DNA of 64,000 nt from Synechococcus elongatus PCC 11801 (lineage in GTDB: Bacteria; Cyanobacteriota; Cyanobacteriia; Synechococcales; Synechococcaceae). Location: the NCBI RefSeq assembly GCF_003846445.2, contig NZ_CP030139.2:1426001-1490000 (forward strand), in the 5' to 3' direction. The translations under genes were made by a program, and so were the position numbers. This document shows positions 37,910 through 46,139 of the stretch, one piece after another; within the stretch, counting starts at the first letter, position 1, and each line of letters opens with the position of its first letter. The notes beneath the pieces were generated by a model, which did not search any database, was not told the DNA's origin, and saw nothing but the letters and a program-made list of their open reading frames with translations.

Positions 37910-38827
37910 ATGCTAAAAGTGAAGAATTGTAAAGCTGCTGTTTGCATGAGCCCAGAGTCCAGCGACGGACATGATCTGCGGCGATCGTTTCGGGATCGCG
38001 AGGAGCTGATCGACTACCTGCGTCAGCAATTCCCCGAGGCTGCGGCCGTCGCCCCCCAGGTCAGCACCATGCGGGGCGGCTATCAGGCCGCGATCGCTCA
38101 GCTCGACGCGATCAATCCACTGCGCTATGGCAAAACTCGCAACTTTTTAGATGGAGCAGTGACGCGCCTGTCACCTTACATCCGCCACGGTGTCCTCAGC
38201 CTGGCAATAGTGCGCGATCGCGTCCTCAGTCAAATTCGCCAGCGCAGTGATGGCGAGAAACTGATTACCGAACTGGCTTGGCGCGACTACTGGCAGCGTC
38301 TCTACTGGGAATGGGGCGATCGCATTTGGCGCGATCGCGAACCCTACAAGACGGGATGGAATCTCGAACAGTACGGCGAGTCGCTGCCAACTGATCTGCA
38401 AGCTGCTGCGACAGGCTTAGCCTGCATGGATCGCTTCAGTCGCGAACTGCAAGCAACCGGCTACTTGCATAACCATGCCCGCATGTGGCTGGCGGCCTAT
38501 CTGGTTCATTGGCGACGGATTCGCTGGCAGGCTGGTGCGCGCTGGTTTCTCCAGCATTTGCTCGATGGCGATCCGGCTAGCAACAACCTGTCCTGGCAAT
38601 GGGTAGCCAGCACCTTTAGCACTAAGCCCTACTGGTTCAATCGCGAGAACTTACAACGATACAACGGCGATCGCGACTGTCAGGATTGCCCGAGTCGCGA
38701 TCGCTGTCCTTTTGATGGCAGCTATGACGATCTTGCCGACCAACTCTTTCCTAATGCTGAATTCCGCGACCAACCCCGCCAAGGCGGACGTTGGCACCGC
38801 GATCGCTCCCACTCACGCCAGCGCTAA
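37910..38827 (+). CDS. Photolyase/cryptochrome FAD-binding domain protein lacking the antenna domain
   Basis: 305 residues. The whole reads as the C-terminal, all-helical FAD-binding half of the DNA photolyase family: RLSPYIRHGVLSLAIVRDRV (89-105 region), ELAWRDYWQRLYWEWG, GYLHNHARMWLAAYLVHWRR, then LDGDPASNNLSWQWVASTFS with PYWFNRENLQRY. The N-terminal alpha/beta antenna domain is absent here but resembles the next gene. A short Cys cluster, Cys257/Cys260/Cys266 (CQDCPSRDRC), follows the FAD region and could bind metal. The function may be short-photolyase repair or a light sensor. The start is uncertain: ATG 37910 or 37946, neither with a good ribosome site. Confidence 0.85.
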   Translation: MLKVKNCKAAVCMSPESSDGHDLRRSFRDREELIDYLRQQFPEAAAVAPQVSTMRGGYQAAIAQLDAINPLRYGKTRNFLDGAVTRLSPYIRHGVLSLAIVRDRVLSQIRQRSDGEKLITELAWRDYWQRLYWEWGDRIWRDREPYKTGWNLEQYGESLPTDLQAAATGLACMDRFSRELQATGYLHNHARMWLAAYLVHWRRIRWQAGARWFLQHLLDGDPASNNLSWQWVASTFSTKPYWFNRENLQRYNGDRDCQDCPSRDRCPFDGSYDDLADQLFPNAEFRDQPRQGGRWHRDRSHSRQR

Positions 38828-38830
38828 AGC

Positions 38831-39265
38831 ATGAGCCAGCCCATTGTTTGGATCCATGGGGATGATCTCAGTCCCCAAAACCCTGCCCTTCTGCGCTATC
38901 CCCAAGCTCCAGCCTTGTGGGTCTGGGATGATCAGCTGCTCCAGGAGTGGCAGATCAGCTTGAAACGCATCGTCTTCATCTACGAGTGCCTGCTGGAGCT
39001 GCCGGTCACCATTCGGCGCGGTGATCCTGTCCAAGAACTCCAGCGCTTTGCCCAAACGCACGGGGCCGATCGCCTCGCCACAACCGATAGCCCCAGCCCG
39101 CGGTTCAACCAGATCGCCGATGCGATCGAAGCAGACTTGGATCTAGAAATCTGCGATGGCCCTGAGTTCGCTGCAATCGAGGGCTATGTCGATCTCAAAC
39201 GCTTCTCCCGCTACTGGAAAACAGCTCAGCAGTGGGCGTTTGAACCAACGAGCAGGGACCACTAA
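38831..39265 (+). CDS. Photolyase-type alpha/beta (antenna) domain as a separate protein
   Basis: 144 residues, three bases after the FAD-domain gene and so probably translationally coupled. SQPIVWIHGDDLSPQNPALL, APALWVWDDQLLQEWQIS, LPVTIRRGDPVQELQRFAQ, GADRLATTDSPSPRFNQIAD and LEICDGPEFA follow strand by strand the N-terminal Rossmann-like domain of photolyases (start 'vlWfrrDLRl.DNpAL', 'rrGdp...l..la...ga...', 'DG..l'). Together with the preceding gene it would rebuild a complete photolyase from two chains, but encoded in reverse domain order. Homology is by eye and moderately strong. Confidence 0.75.
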   Translation: MSQPIVWIHGDDLSPQNPALLRYPQAPALWVWDDQLLQEWQISLKRIVFIYECLLELPVTIRRGDPVQELQRFAQTHGADRLATTDSPSPRFNQIADAIEADLDLEICDGPEFAAIEGYVDLKRFSRYWKTAQQWAFEPTSRDH

Positions 39266-39294
39266 CCAGCGATCGCCAAGGTTATTGTCAGTTC

Positions 39295-42200
39295 CTACGA
39301 ATCTACCTTGGACTTGTTAGGCGTCGCCCCGACAGAAGGCCGTGACTGGCGATCGGATAAGAGCGGCAAGCTCCGCCAGACTGGGTGTTGCTCAGTCCAA
39401 CGATCGGCGATCGCATGGAGCAGCACGTAGAAGCAGGGAATGATCAGCAGCGTCAGCACCGTCGCCAGTGACAGTCCCGAAAAGACCACAATGCCCAAGG
39501 GCTGCAGGAACTCACTGCCCTGTCCCATGCCTAGTGCCAAAGGCAGCATCCCCAGCACCGTCGTCAAGGTCGTCATCAGCACTGGGCGCAACCGTTGGGG
39601 TGCGGCTTGCAGCATGGCTGAGCGGCGATCACAACCTTGCTCTTCCCGTAGTTGGTTGGCCAGTTCCACCAAGATGATTGCGTTGTTGACGACGATCCCG
39701 ACCAGCAGCACCACCCCAACTACCACGGTCGCCCCGATCGCAGTGTTCGTGAAATACAGTCCCAGAATCCCGCCAGCTAAGGCCAAGGGCAATGTGAACA
39801 TAATCACCAGCGGGTCAATCAGGGAGTTGTACTGCACCGCCATGACCACATAGACCAAGAAGGCCGCCAACGCTCCCAGAATCGGTAGACTCGCCTGCAA
39901 CTGGCGGTTGCTCTCGGCGGCACTACTGGGTAACAGACTGACATTCGCGGGCAGATCCACTGTGGCAATCAAGCGTTCTGCTTCGGCAAGGGCAGCACTC
40001 AGGCTAGCGCCTTGGCTAAGGTTGCCGGCAATTTGGAAGACCTGCCGCTGATTAATCCGCTGAATTTCCGCGGGCGCTGTTCCCGTTTCCACGCGGGCAA
40101 TATCATTCAGGCGAATCAAGGAGCCCGTATTGCCAAATAGCGGTAGTTGCAGCAACTGAGCTGGCGTATTGAGTGCCGTGTCAGCCACTTCCACCCGCAC
40201 ATCCACTAGGCGATCGCCTCGCTGTAGGCGTGTGGGAATTGACCCCTCGATCGCCGTCTGAATCGTGCTGCCGACGCGACTGGGATTAAGCCCCAAGGCT
40301 GCGGCTCGTTCGCGATCGAGCTGGATGCGCAATTCTGGCTCGCGGCGATCGCTATCCGGACGATAGCGGGCCAGTTGCGATTGCCCCAGAGCCTGCATGA
40401 CTTGTTCCCCTGCGATCGCCAGCTGCTCGCGGTCATCACTCTGGAGAATGATGTCAATATCAGCCCCACGCAGGGGTGAGTTGTTAGTGATCAGACCCCG
40501 TACCGCGCCGGGCGTGACGCGCACCAGCGTATCAACCAGATTGAGTTGATTGAAAGCGGGGGTCAGCCGTTCCACAAAGCGATCGACATCGCTTCCCGGC
40601 TTCAAAGTGATCGTGCTGGAACTACGCAGGACATTGGTTGTGGTGTTGGCACCAAATAGCGACCCACCAATGGTGGTGAAGGCATAGTCCGTTTCTGGTT
40701 GTTCGAGGAGCAACTCTTCGATCGCTGTCATCACCCGCTGGTTATCCGCGAGCGGCGTTCCGGGTGGAAATTGCACAAACAGTTGCGCTTGGCCTGTATT
40801 GATTCGCGGCAAAATCTCCTGCGAGAGCTGCCCCAGCAACGAAGCACCACTCAGCCCCAAGATCAGAAAGGCGATCGCGATCGTACGCAGTGGTCGGGCG
40901 ATCACCCGCCGGAGGAACTGACCATAGGCTGTTTGGAGCCGCGCAAACTGATGCTGAAAGGCCAACAACGGCGGCCAGCGATCGAGACCGCTGGTTTCCT
41001 TACGCGCCAAGAGGCGTGAGGCCAGCGCTGGCACCACGGTCAGCGCCACCAGAATCGAAGCAGCAACCGCAAAACTGATCGTCAGAATTAGTTCACTGAA
41101 GAGCAAAGAGATGAAGCCGCCCAGCATCAAAAAGGGCAGCACCGCCACCAAGTTGGTTGTCGTCGAGGCAATCAGCGCCGATTCCACCTTCTGGCTACTC
41201 TCGATCGCCCGCTTAATCACTTGACGTGGTGAAAGCAGGCTGCGGCTATCTCGCCCTGGCGTGATCCCAACGCCGTCTGCGATCGTTTCCAGCATCACGA
41301 TCGAGTTATCGACGACGATGCCGACCCCCAGCGCTAACCCACCCAAGCTAAAGATGTTGAGCGAAAAGCCCGCCAAGCGCATCATCACGATCGCCGCCAG
41401 AGTTGCCAGCGGGATCGAGATCACGATGATCAGGGTTTGTCGCCACGATCCGAGGAACAGCAAGACTGCGAGGGCTGCAAGGACTGCACCCGCTAACCCA
41501 GAGCTGGTGACGTTGCCGATCGCGTTTTGAATAAAAATCGACTCGTCCAGCGTCGGTAACACCTGAATGCCTTGACCGAGGACTTGATTGGATTGGAGCT
41601 GACTCAAGCGCTGCTTAACTGCATCCACCACCGCGATCGTGTTGGCATCCGGCTGCTTCTGAACGCTCACTTTGACGGCTGGCTCGCCATTCAAGCTGAC
41701 GAAAATACGCTGTTCGGCACTGCCATCAACCACCCGCGCAAAATCACGCAGCAGCAGCTGTTGAGACGGATCGGCTTCGCTGCCAGCCCGTTCAAAAGTC
41801 AGATCCAGAATGTCTTGCGCATTTTGAAAGCGCCCCGTCGTCCGAGTCAGAGGCTCCGCGCTGCCCAGCAGTCGCCCACCCGAAACATCTTGGTTACTCT
41901 CTTGCAGTTCATTGAGGACGTTATCAAGACCCAACCCTAAGGCTTGCAGGCGATCGGGATCGATCAAGACCCGCACTTCCTCTTCGAGACCGCCGGTAAC
42001 ATCAACCGCCGCCACCCCGGGCACTAAGGTTAGCTCGCGCGCGAGTTCTTCTTCAGCGAGGAGGCGTAACTCTTGCGGCGATCGCTCGGTGGAAGAGAGC
42101 GCAAATTCATAAACCGGCAACTGGGACGGATCGAACTTGAACAGTCGCGCATCTTCAATGCCTTCAGGCAGGCGCGATCGCGCTCGGTTAAAAGTAGCCG

Positions 42201-42549
42201 TCGCGTCGTTGAGGGCTTGGTCAATATTGCCACCCGGCTCAAAGAAGAGGTCAATGCTGACATCCCCTTCCCTCGTGCGCGAAAAGATTTGCACCACGCC
42301 TTCAGTAGCCGAGAGGGATTCTTCTAAGGGCTTGGTGACCTCCTCGACAGCAATTTCCGGTGCGAGACCCGGTGCACTGAGACGCACCCCAACGCGGGGA
42401 TAGGTGATTGAAGGCAGCAGATCTACCTGCAGCCGGCTGACCAAGAAGAGCGCCACGACAATGGTGGCCACGGTCAGCATCAAGGTGCCAATGTGGCGAC
42501 GAATCGAGAGGCCGCTGAGGCTGAGCTTTGGAGGGGGAGTTTGGCTCAT
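39295..42549 (-). CDS. RND-family efflux transporter (AcrB/HAE1-like)
   Basis: 1084 residues with the RND duplication: N-terminal helix (GTLMLTVATIVVALFLVS), large periplasmic loop, TM2-6 bundle containing VGIVVDNSIVMLETI (proton-relay Asp in the TM4-like segment), then a second half with VVLLVGIVVNNAIILVELAN and LTTVLGMLPLALGMG. It exports small hydrophobic compounds with the proton gradient. The ATG overlaps the stop of the upstream adaptor gene by 4 nt (ATGA), so inner-membrane pump and adaptor are made together; no outer-membrane TolC-like gene is next to them. Confidence 0.95.
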   Translation of the reverse strand: MSQTPPPKLSLSGLSIRRHIGTLMLTVATIVVALFLVSRLQVDLLPSITYPRVGVRLSAPGLAPEIAVEEVTKPLEESLSATEGVVQIFSRTREGDVSIDLFFEPGGNIDQALNDATATFNRARSRLPEGIEDARLFKFDPSQLPVYEFALSSTERSPQELRLLAEEELARELTLVPGVAAVDVTGGLEEEVRVLIDPDRLQALGLGLDNVLNELQESNQDVSGGRLLGSAEPLTRTTGRFQNAQDILDLTFERAGSEADPSQQLLLRDFARVVDGSAEQRIFVSLNGEPAVKVSVQKQPDANTIAVVDAVKQRLSQLQSNQVLGQGIQVLPTLDESIFIQNAIGNVTSSGLAGAVLAALAVLLFLGSWRQTLIIVISIPLATLAAIVMMRLAGFSLNIFSLGGLALGVGIVVDNSIVMLETIADGVGITPGRDSRSLLSPRQVIKRAIESSQKVESALIASTTTNLVAVLPFLMLGGFISLLFSELILTISFAVAASILVALTVVPALASRLLARKETSGLDRWPPLLAFQHQFARLQTAYGQFLRRVIARPLRTIAIAFLILGLSGASLLGQLSQEILPRINTGQAQLFVQFPPGTPLADNQRVMTAIEELLLEQPETDYAFTTIGGSLFGANTTTNVLRSSSTITLKPGSDVDRFVERLTPAFNQLNLVDTLVRVTPGAVRGLITNNSPLRGADIDIILQSDDREQLAIAGEQVMQALGQSQLARYRPDSDRREPELRIQLDRERAAALGLNPSRVGSTIQTAIEGSIPTRLQRGDRLVDVRVEVADTALNTPAQLLQLPLFGNTGSLIRLNDIARVETGTAPAEIQRINQRQVFQIAGNLSQGASLSAALAEAERLIATVDLPANVSLLPSSAAESNRQLQASLPILGALAAFLVYVVMAVQYNSLIDPLVIMFTLPLALAGGILGLYFTNTAIGATVVVGVVLLVGIVVNNAIILVELANQLREEQGCDRRSAMLQAAPQRLRPVLMTTLTTVLGMLPLALGMGQGSEFLQPLGIVVFSGLSLATVLTLLIIPCFYVLLHAIADRWTEQHPVWRSLPLLSDRQSRPSVGATPNKSKVDS

Positions 42550-43829
42550 CCGTCGAGGTCTCCGGGATTGGACAGAATGCTGAGACGCACTGGCTGGCCC
42601 GCTTTGAGCGGATTGGCGCTGCGGACAACGATTGTTTCACCCGCTTGTAAGCCGCTTTGAATCACGATGCGGCCATCCGCACGAGCCCCCAACTGCACCG
42701 ATCGCGCTTCCGTAGTCGTGCGATCGCCTTGCTTCTTGAGGACAAAGACCGTGCCGCGATCGCCCGTCGGTGAAGCCTCACCAGTCGAAAGAGCCGTTTC
42801 TGGCACCACGATTGGGTCGGGAGCGGTCGTTGCGAGGGATACCCGTGCCAGCAGGCCGCTACCGATCCGGCCGTTGGGATTGGGCATGGTGATTTCCACC
42901 GGAATCAGGCGCGATCGCGGATCGGCGACAGGCGCAATTCGGCTGATTTGCCCCGTGAAAGTCTGTTTCGGGAAGGCATCCAGCCGCACTTGCACTGGCT
43001 GCCCAGCTCGCAGGTTTGCCAGCTCTAGCTCCGAGACCCGCACCACCACTTTGATGCGGCTAAAGTCGCCGATGGTGAGAATTTCATCACCCGCCCGAGC
43101 CAAGTTTCCCGTTTCTGTGCTGCGTTCCAGCACCAAACCCGTCACCGGTGCGATCAGCTGTGTGAAGTTGCGACGGGCTTGCTCTTGGCTGGCGATCGCC
43201 TGTTGCGCGACCACGCGCCGCTCTGCGGCTGCCACGGCTTGCTGGCGAGTTTGCACCTGCTGTTGCGCGGTACGGACAGCTTGTTCAGCAGTTAGGACTG
43301 CAGTCTGGGCAGTCTCTGCTTCCTGAGCCGAAATCGCACCTGCCTGAAAGAGCCGCGTCAGGCGGGCTGCATCCGAGCGGGCCTGCTGGAGCTGGAGTCG
43401 AGCTTGTTCAACCGCTGCGTTCGCAGCGATCACTTCTGCTCGCTGACTTGCAACTTCTGATTGACGAGCCGCTACCTCTGCTGCCGCTGCGACCACCGCC
43501 GTACTCTGCAAGCGATCATCAAGGCGAGCCAGCAACTGTCCCGCTTGAACAGCATCTCCCACATCCACCGACAGACCGATTACCTGTCCTTCCACCTGCG
43601 CGCGCAGCGACACAGACTGAAAAGGCTCCGTCGTCCCGGTGTAGCGTGTCGCCTCCTGCAAGGGCTGCCGTTCCACCACCACCGCATCCACTGCTGTCAC
43701 AGGCGATCGCAGTTGATCCCGACTGGTTTGTGCAGATCCCGGCGGCAGTAGCCGACAGCCTGACGTAGTGAGGGCCACCAGCAAGCAGGCCAGCCCAAGA
43801 CGAGAACGGGAGTGAGCAAAAACGGTCAT
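42546..43829 (-). CDS. RND efflux periplasmic adaptor (HlyD/MFP family) lipoprotein
   Basis: 427 residues from ATG 43829, with a lipoprotein signal (LGLACLLVALTTSGC lipobox). Then the split biotinyl-lipoyl domain (QVEGQVIGLSVDVGDAVQAG and LIAPVTGLVLERSTETGNLA), a long Gln/Ala coiled-coil hairpin between them, a beta-barrel domain and the membrane-proximal domain. It links the RND pump to an outer-membrane channel. The adaptor is translated first and its stop overlaps the pump start by 4 nt. An open frame back to 43928 lacks a signal peptide at its start, so M34 of that frame is preferred. Confidence 0.93.
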   Translation of the reverse strand: MTVFAHSRSRLGLACLLVALTTSGCRLLPPGSAQTSRDQLRSPVTAVDAVVVERQPLQEATRYTGTTEPFQSVSLRAQVEGQVIGLSVDVGDAVQAGQLLARLDDRLQSTAVVAAAAEVAARQSEVASQRAEVIAANAAVEQARLQLQQARSDAARLTRLFQAGAISAQEAETAQTAVLTAEQAVRTAQQQVQTRQQAVAAAERRVVAQQAIASQEQARRNFTQLIAPVTGLVLERSTETGNLARAGDEILTIGDFSRIKVVVRVSELELANLRAGQPVQVRLDAFPKQTFTGQISRIAPVADPRSRLIPVEITMPNPNGRIGSGLLARVSLATTAPDPIVVPETALSTGEASPTGDRGTVFVLKKQGDRTTTEARSVQLGARADGRIVIQSGLQAGETIVVRSANPLKAGQPVRLSILSNPGDLDG

Positions 43830-44392
43830 GAGGACAGGGTGAGAAGGATGGGAGACACAGACTTGCAAAATCTCTTTACAGTCTGCATGAGACAAGCAGA
43901 TGTCGGAGCAAAGCAAGTGCGCTAGCACACATCACTCAGTGCACTCGTCCACCTTGCGATCGCAGACTTCTACAAGAGTGACGATGATTCCAATGCGTCT
44001 GACGCCAAAAAATTGAAAATGTTTCAGCAGTTTAAACATCACTACTGATAGCAATCGCTGACTTCACCCAAGTCTCTCAAGCATAATGACTACAGATGAA
44101 TTCACTATTAAATTAACGATAGCGATAGGAATAAAGGTAAAAATCAGCGATTTTTGACTGAGAATCTTGCAAACCAATTATTTTTATAGCTATCAACGCA
44201 AAGATACAAAAACTCTAAAGGCGGACTGTATGAGAGAAGCTGAAAACTAAAATCATGCGATCAGATCACTTAACCGAGCTGGATTTTTGCACACAGTCCT
44301 GAACTTATGGCCATGTTCTATCGCAGACAGGGCTGACTTTGGAGGGAATGCTTCCGTTTTTGTCCTCACTGAGTCGCTGTCCGCAAGAGCCC
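43830..44392. other. 563-nt AT-rich intergenic region
   Basis: Between the adaptor gene and the pilin-like gene. It is notably AT-rich from ~43990 to 44290, with tracts such as AATTATTTTTATAG. It contains only tiny frames, the largest a 23-codon one at 44086-44157 with no ribosome site. No tRNA, long repeat or clear terminator was seen. It must contain the promoter of the adaptor-pump pair. Confidence 0.6.
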
Positions 44393-44896
44393 TTAATCAC
44401 ACTTGCGGCCATCCCAAGTGCCGCTGTTGATGCCGCCGCTGTGTATGACCTCAACACAACGACGACCAGGGAGCTGAGCATGTTCTAGGATCAACACCCG
44501 TCGTCCTTGAGGCGCATTCTGCAGATCCACATTGCCGCTGATCTGAAAAATCGCCACGTTGTCGCCAACCAAAGTGCTATCGGGATCGATCCGCAGTGCG
44601 GAGGAGATAGTGGCAAAGTTCAAGGAACCGCCTGCCCAGCAATCGCTAGGCTGAATGGTGACTACTGATCCCGTCAGGGAAAAGCGGCAATCGCGATCGC
44701 GCAGTTGAGCACTTTGTCGAAGTATCCGCAGTATTTGCTCAGTGGTTGAAATGGCTTGATCCATCTGAGCCTGTTGCTGAATTCGCAGCACCGTAGGGAG
44801 CATCAGAGCCGCCGCCCCAATCATCGCGATCGCCCAGCTAATTGCTTGACGAGGACTCAGCATGGAGGGCTGCCGACGGTTAGGCAACAGCGTCAT
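44393..44896 (-). CDS. Single-span exported protein, pseudopilin-like
   Basis: About 167 residues from ATG 44896; ATG 44863 is also possible. Basic N-terminus, then a hydrophobic helix (ISWAIAMIGAAALMLPTVLR) running into an amphipathic helix (IQQQAQMDQAISTTEQILRI), then a beta-rich globular part with four cysteines (DRDCRFSLTGS, QPSDCWAG, GRRCVEVIHSG, WDGRKCD) that could make two disulfides. This layout recalls type II/IV minor pilins, but the GFTLIE-type prepilin site is not present, so the family is unproven. It stands alone. Confidence 0.6.
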   Translation of the reverse strand: MTLLPNRRQPSMLSPRQAISWAIAMIGAAALMLPTVLRIQQQAQMDQAISTTEQILRILRQSAQLRDRDCRFSLTGSVVTIQPSDCWAGGSLNFATISSALRIDPDSTLVGDNVAIFQISGNVDLQNAPQGRRVLILEHAQLPGRRCVEVIHSGGINSGTWDGRKCD

Positions 44897-45067
44897 AACA
44901 GCCAATCTCTTAGGAAAGTTGAGCGAACAAAATGAATGACATCTTTTATGCCTAGTCTCGCTCCCCAGCATCAGACTTCGGCTGTGGACTGGGAGCGTGA
45001 TGATTCAACATGGGGCAAGAGCCTAGCACTTCAATCGACCTTTGACAATCCGACAAGCAACCACCAG

Positions 45068-46102
45068 CTAAGCATCTTGGGGCAGTCCGGTTACTTCTGA
45101 ATGCTCAACCTCTACTTTGCCCCGAAAGACAACGTAGTTGTAGATGTTATAGAACAACATGATAGGAATCAAAAAACCAATAAAAACAATCATGAAGACT
45201 AGAGCACTCGGCGAAGCAGCTGCTTCATAGATAGTGATACTGGGCGGGATTACATAGGGAAAAACAAGCAAACCCAGACCAATAAAAGTCAAGATAAACA
45301 ATAAAACAGTCCAAACAAAGGGAGCGACTTCTTTCCGTTTTTGGAGACTTTGCCACAGCGCAATAATCAGAAGGACACCGAGAATGGGAATGAGTGTAAA
45401 GCCATAGATGAATGGCACTTGAAAAAGGCGATCGCGGGCACTTTCCGAGATAAATGGTGTAGTCGCAGTAATTGCGATCGCACCGATAAGAGTGGTAATG
45501 GCAGCTAGCTTGGCTGTCTTGAAGTGTGTCTCCTGTAGACTGCCTGCTGTTCGCATAATTAAGTAGGTCGAGCCAATCAGTACATAGGCTTGAATCAACG
45601 TCAGGCTAACCAGCAAGCTATGCCAGTTCAGCCAGTCCCAAAGACCACCGATATAATGGCCACTGACATCTGTTTGGATGCCTGTCAAGACACTGCCCAG
45701 CGCGAAGCCTTGAGCAAGAGCAGCCAGAAAACTACCACTCCCAAAGGCCACATTCCAGAAGCGCTTATTCTCGGCATTTTCCCGAAATTCAAAGGCAACC
45801 GCCCGCAGAATCAAGCCAAAAATCATTAGGAAAATCGGCAGATAAAGCGCGTTGAGAATCGTGCCATAGGCCAACGGGAAAGCTCCAAACAAGGCACCGC
45901 CCATCAAAACTAGCCAAGTTTCATTGGCATCCCAGATGTTGCCAAGACTGGTCATCAAAATTGTGCGGCGGTTCTCACTGCTGGCCGTCAGCGAGAGAAT
46001 GCCAACGCCTAGGTCAAAGCCATCAAGAACAACATAGAGAAACAGGAATAGCGCCAGAATGACAAACCAAACCTGAGGAAGAAAATGCAGCAGGGCATCC
46101 AT
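45068..46102 (-). CDS. cydB: Cytochrome bd-type quinol oxidase subunit II
   Basis: 344 residues, about eight membrane spans. It opens ALLHFLPQVWFVILALFLFL then YVVLDGFDLGVGIL with the conserved GFDLG; NIWDANETWLVLMGGALFGA follows (conserved W..NE.WL). With CydA it forms the cyanide-resistant quinol oxidase of the plasma membrane. It lies 37 nt after cydA on the same strand. The 3' part is AT-richer than the 5' part. Confidence 0.94.
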   Translation of the reverse strand: MDALLHFLPQVWFVILALFLFLYVVLDGFDLGVGILSLTASSENRRTILMTSLGNIWDANETWLVLMGGALFGAFPLAYGTILNALYLPIFLMIFGLILRAVAFEFRENAENKRFWNVAFGSGSFLAALAQGFALGSVLTGIQTDVSGHYIGGLWDWLNWHSLLVSLTLIQAYVLIGSTYLIMRTAGSLQETHFKTAKLAAITTLIGAIAITATTPFISESARDRLFQVPFIYGFTLIPILGVLLIIALWQSLQKRKEVAPFVWTVLLFILTFIGLGLLVFPYVIPPSITIYEAAASPSALVFMIVFIGFLIPIMLFYNIYNYVVFRGKVEVEHSEVTGLPQDA

Positions 46103-46139
46103 GGGCGATCGCTCACAACCAACAGCAAATGACTGAAAA

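Noticed and set aside
44086-44157. 23-codon ATG frame in the AT-rich gap
   Set aside because: No ribosome site; length expected by chance in AT-rich DNA.
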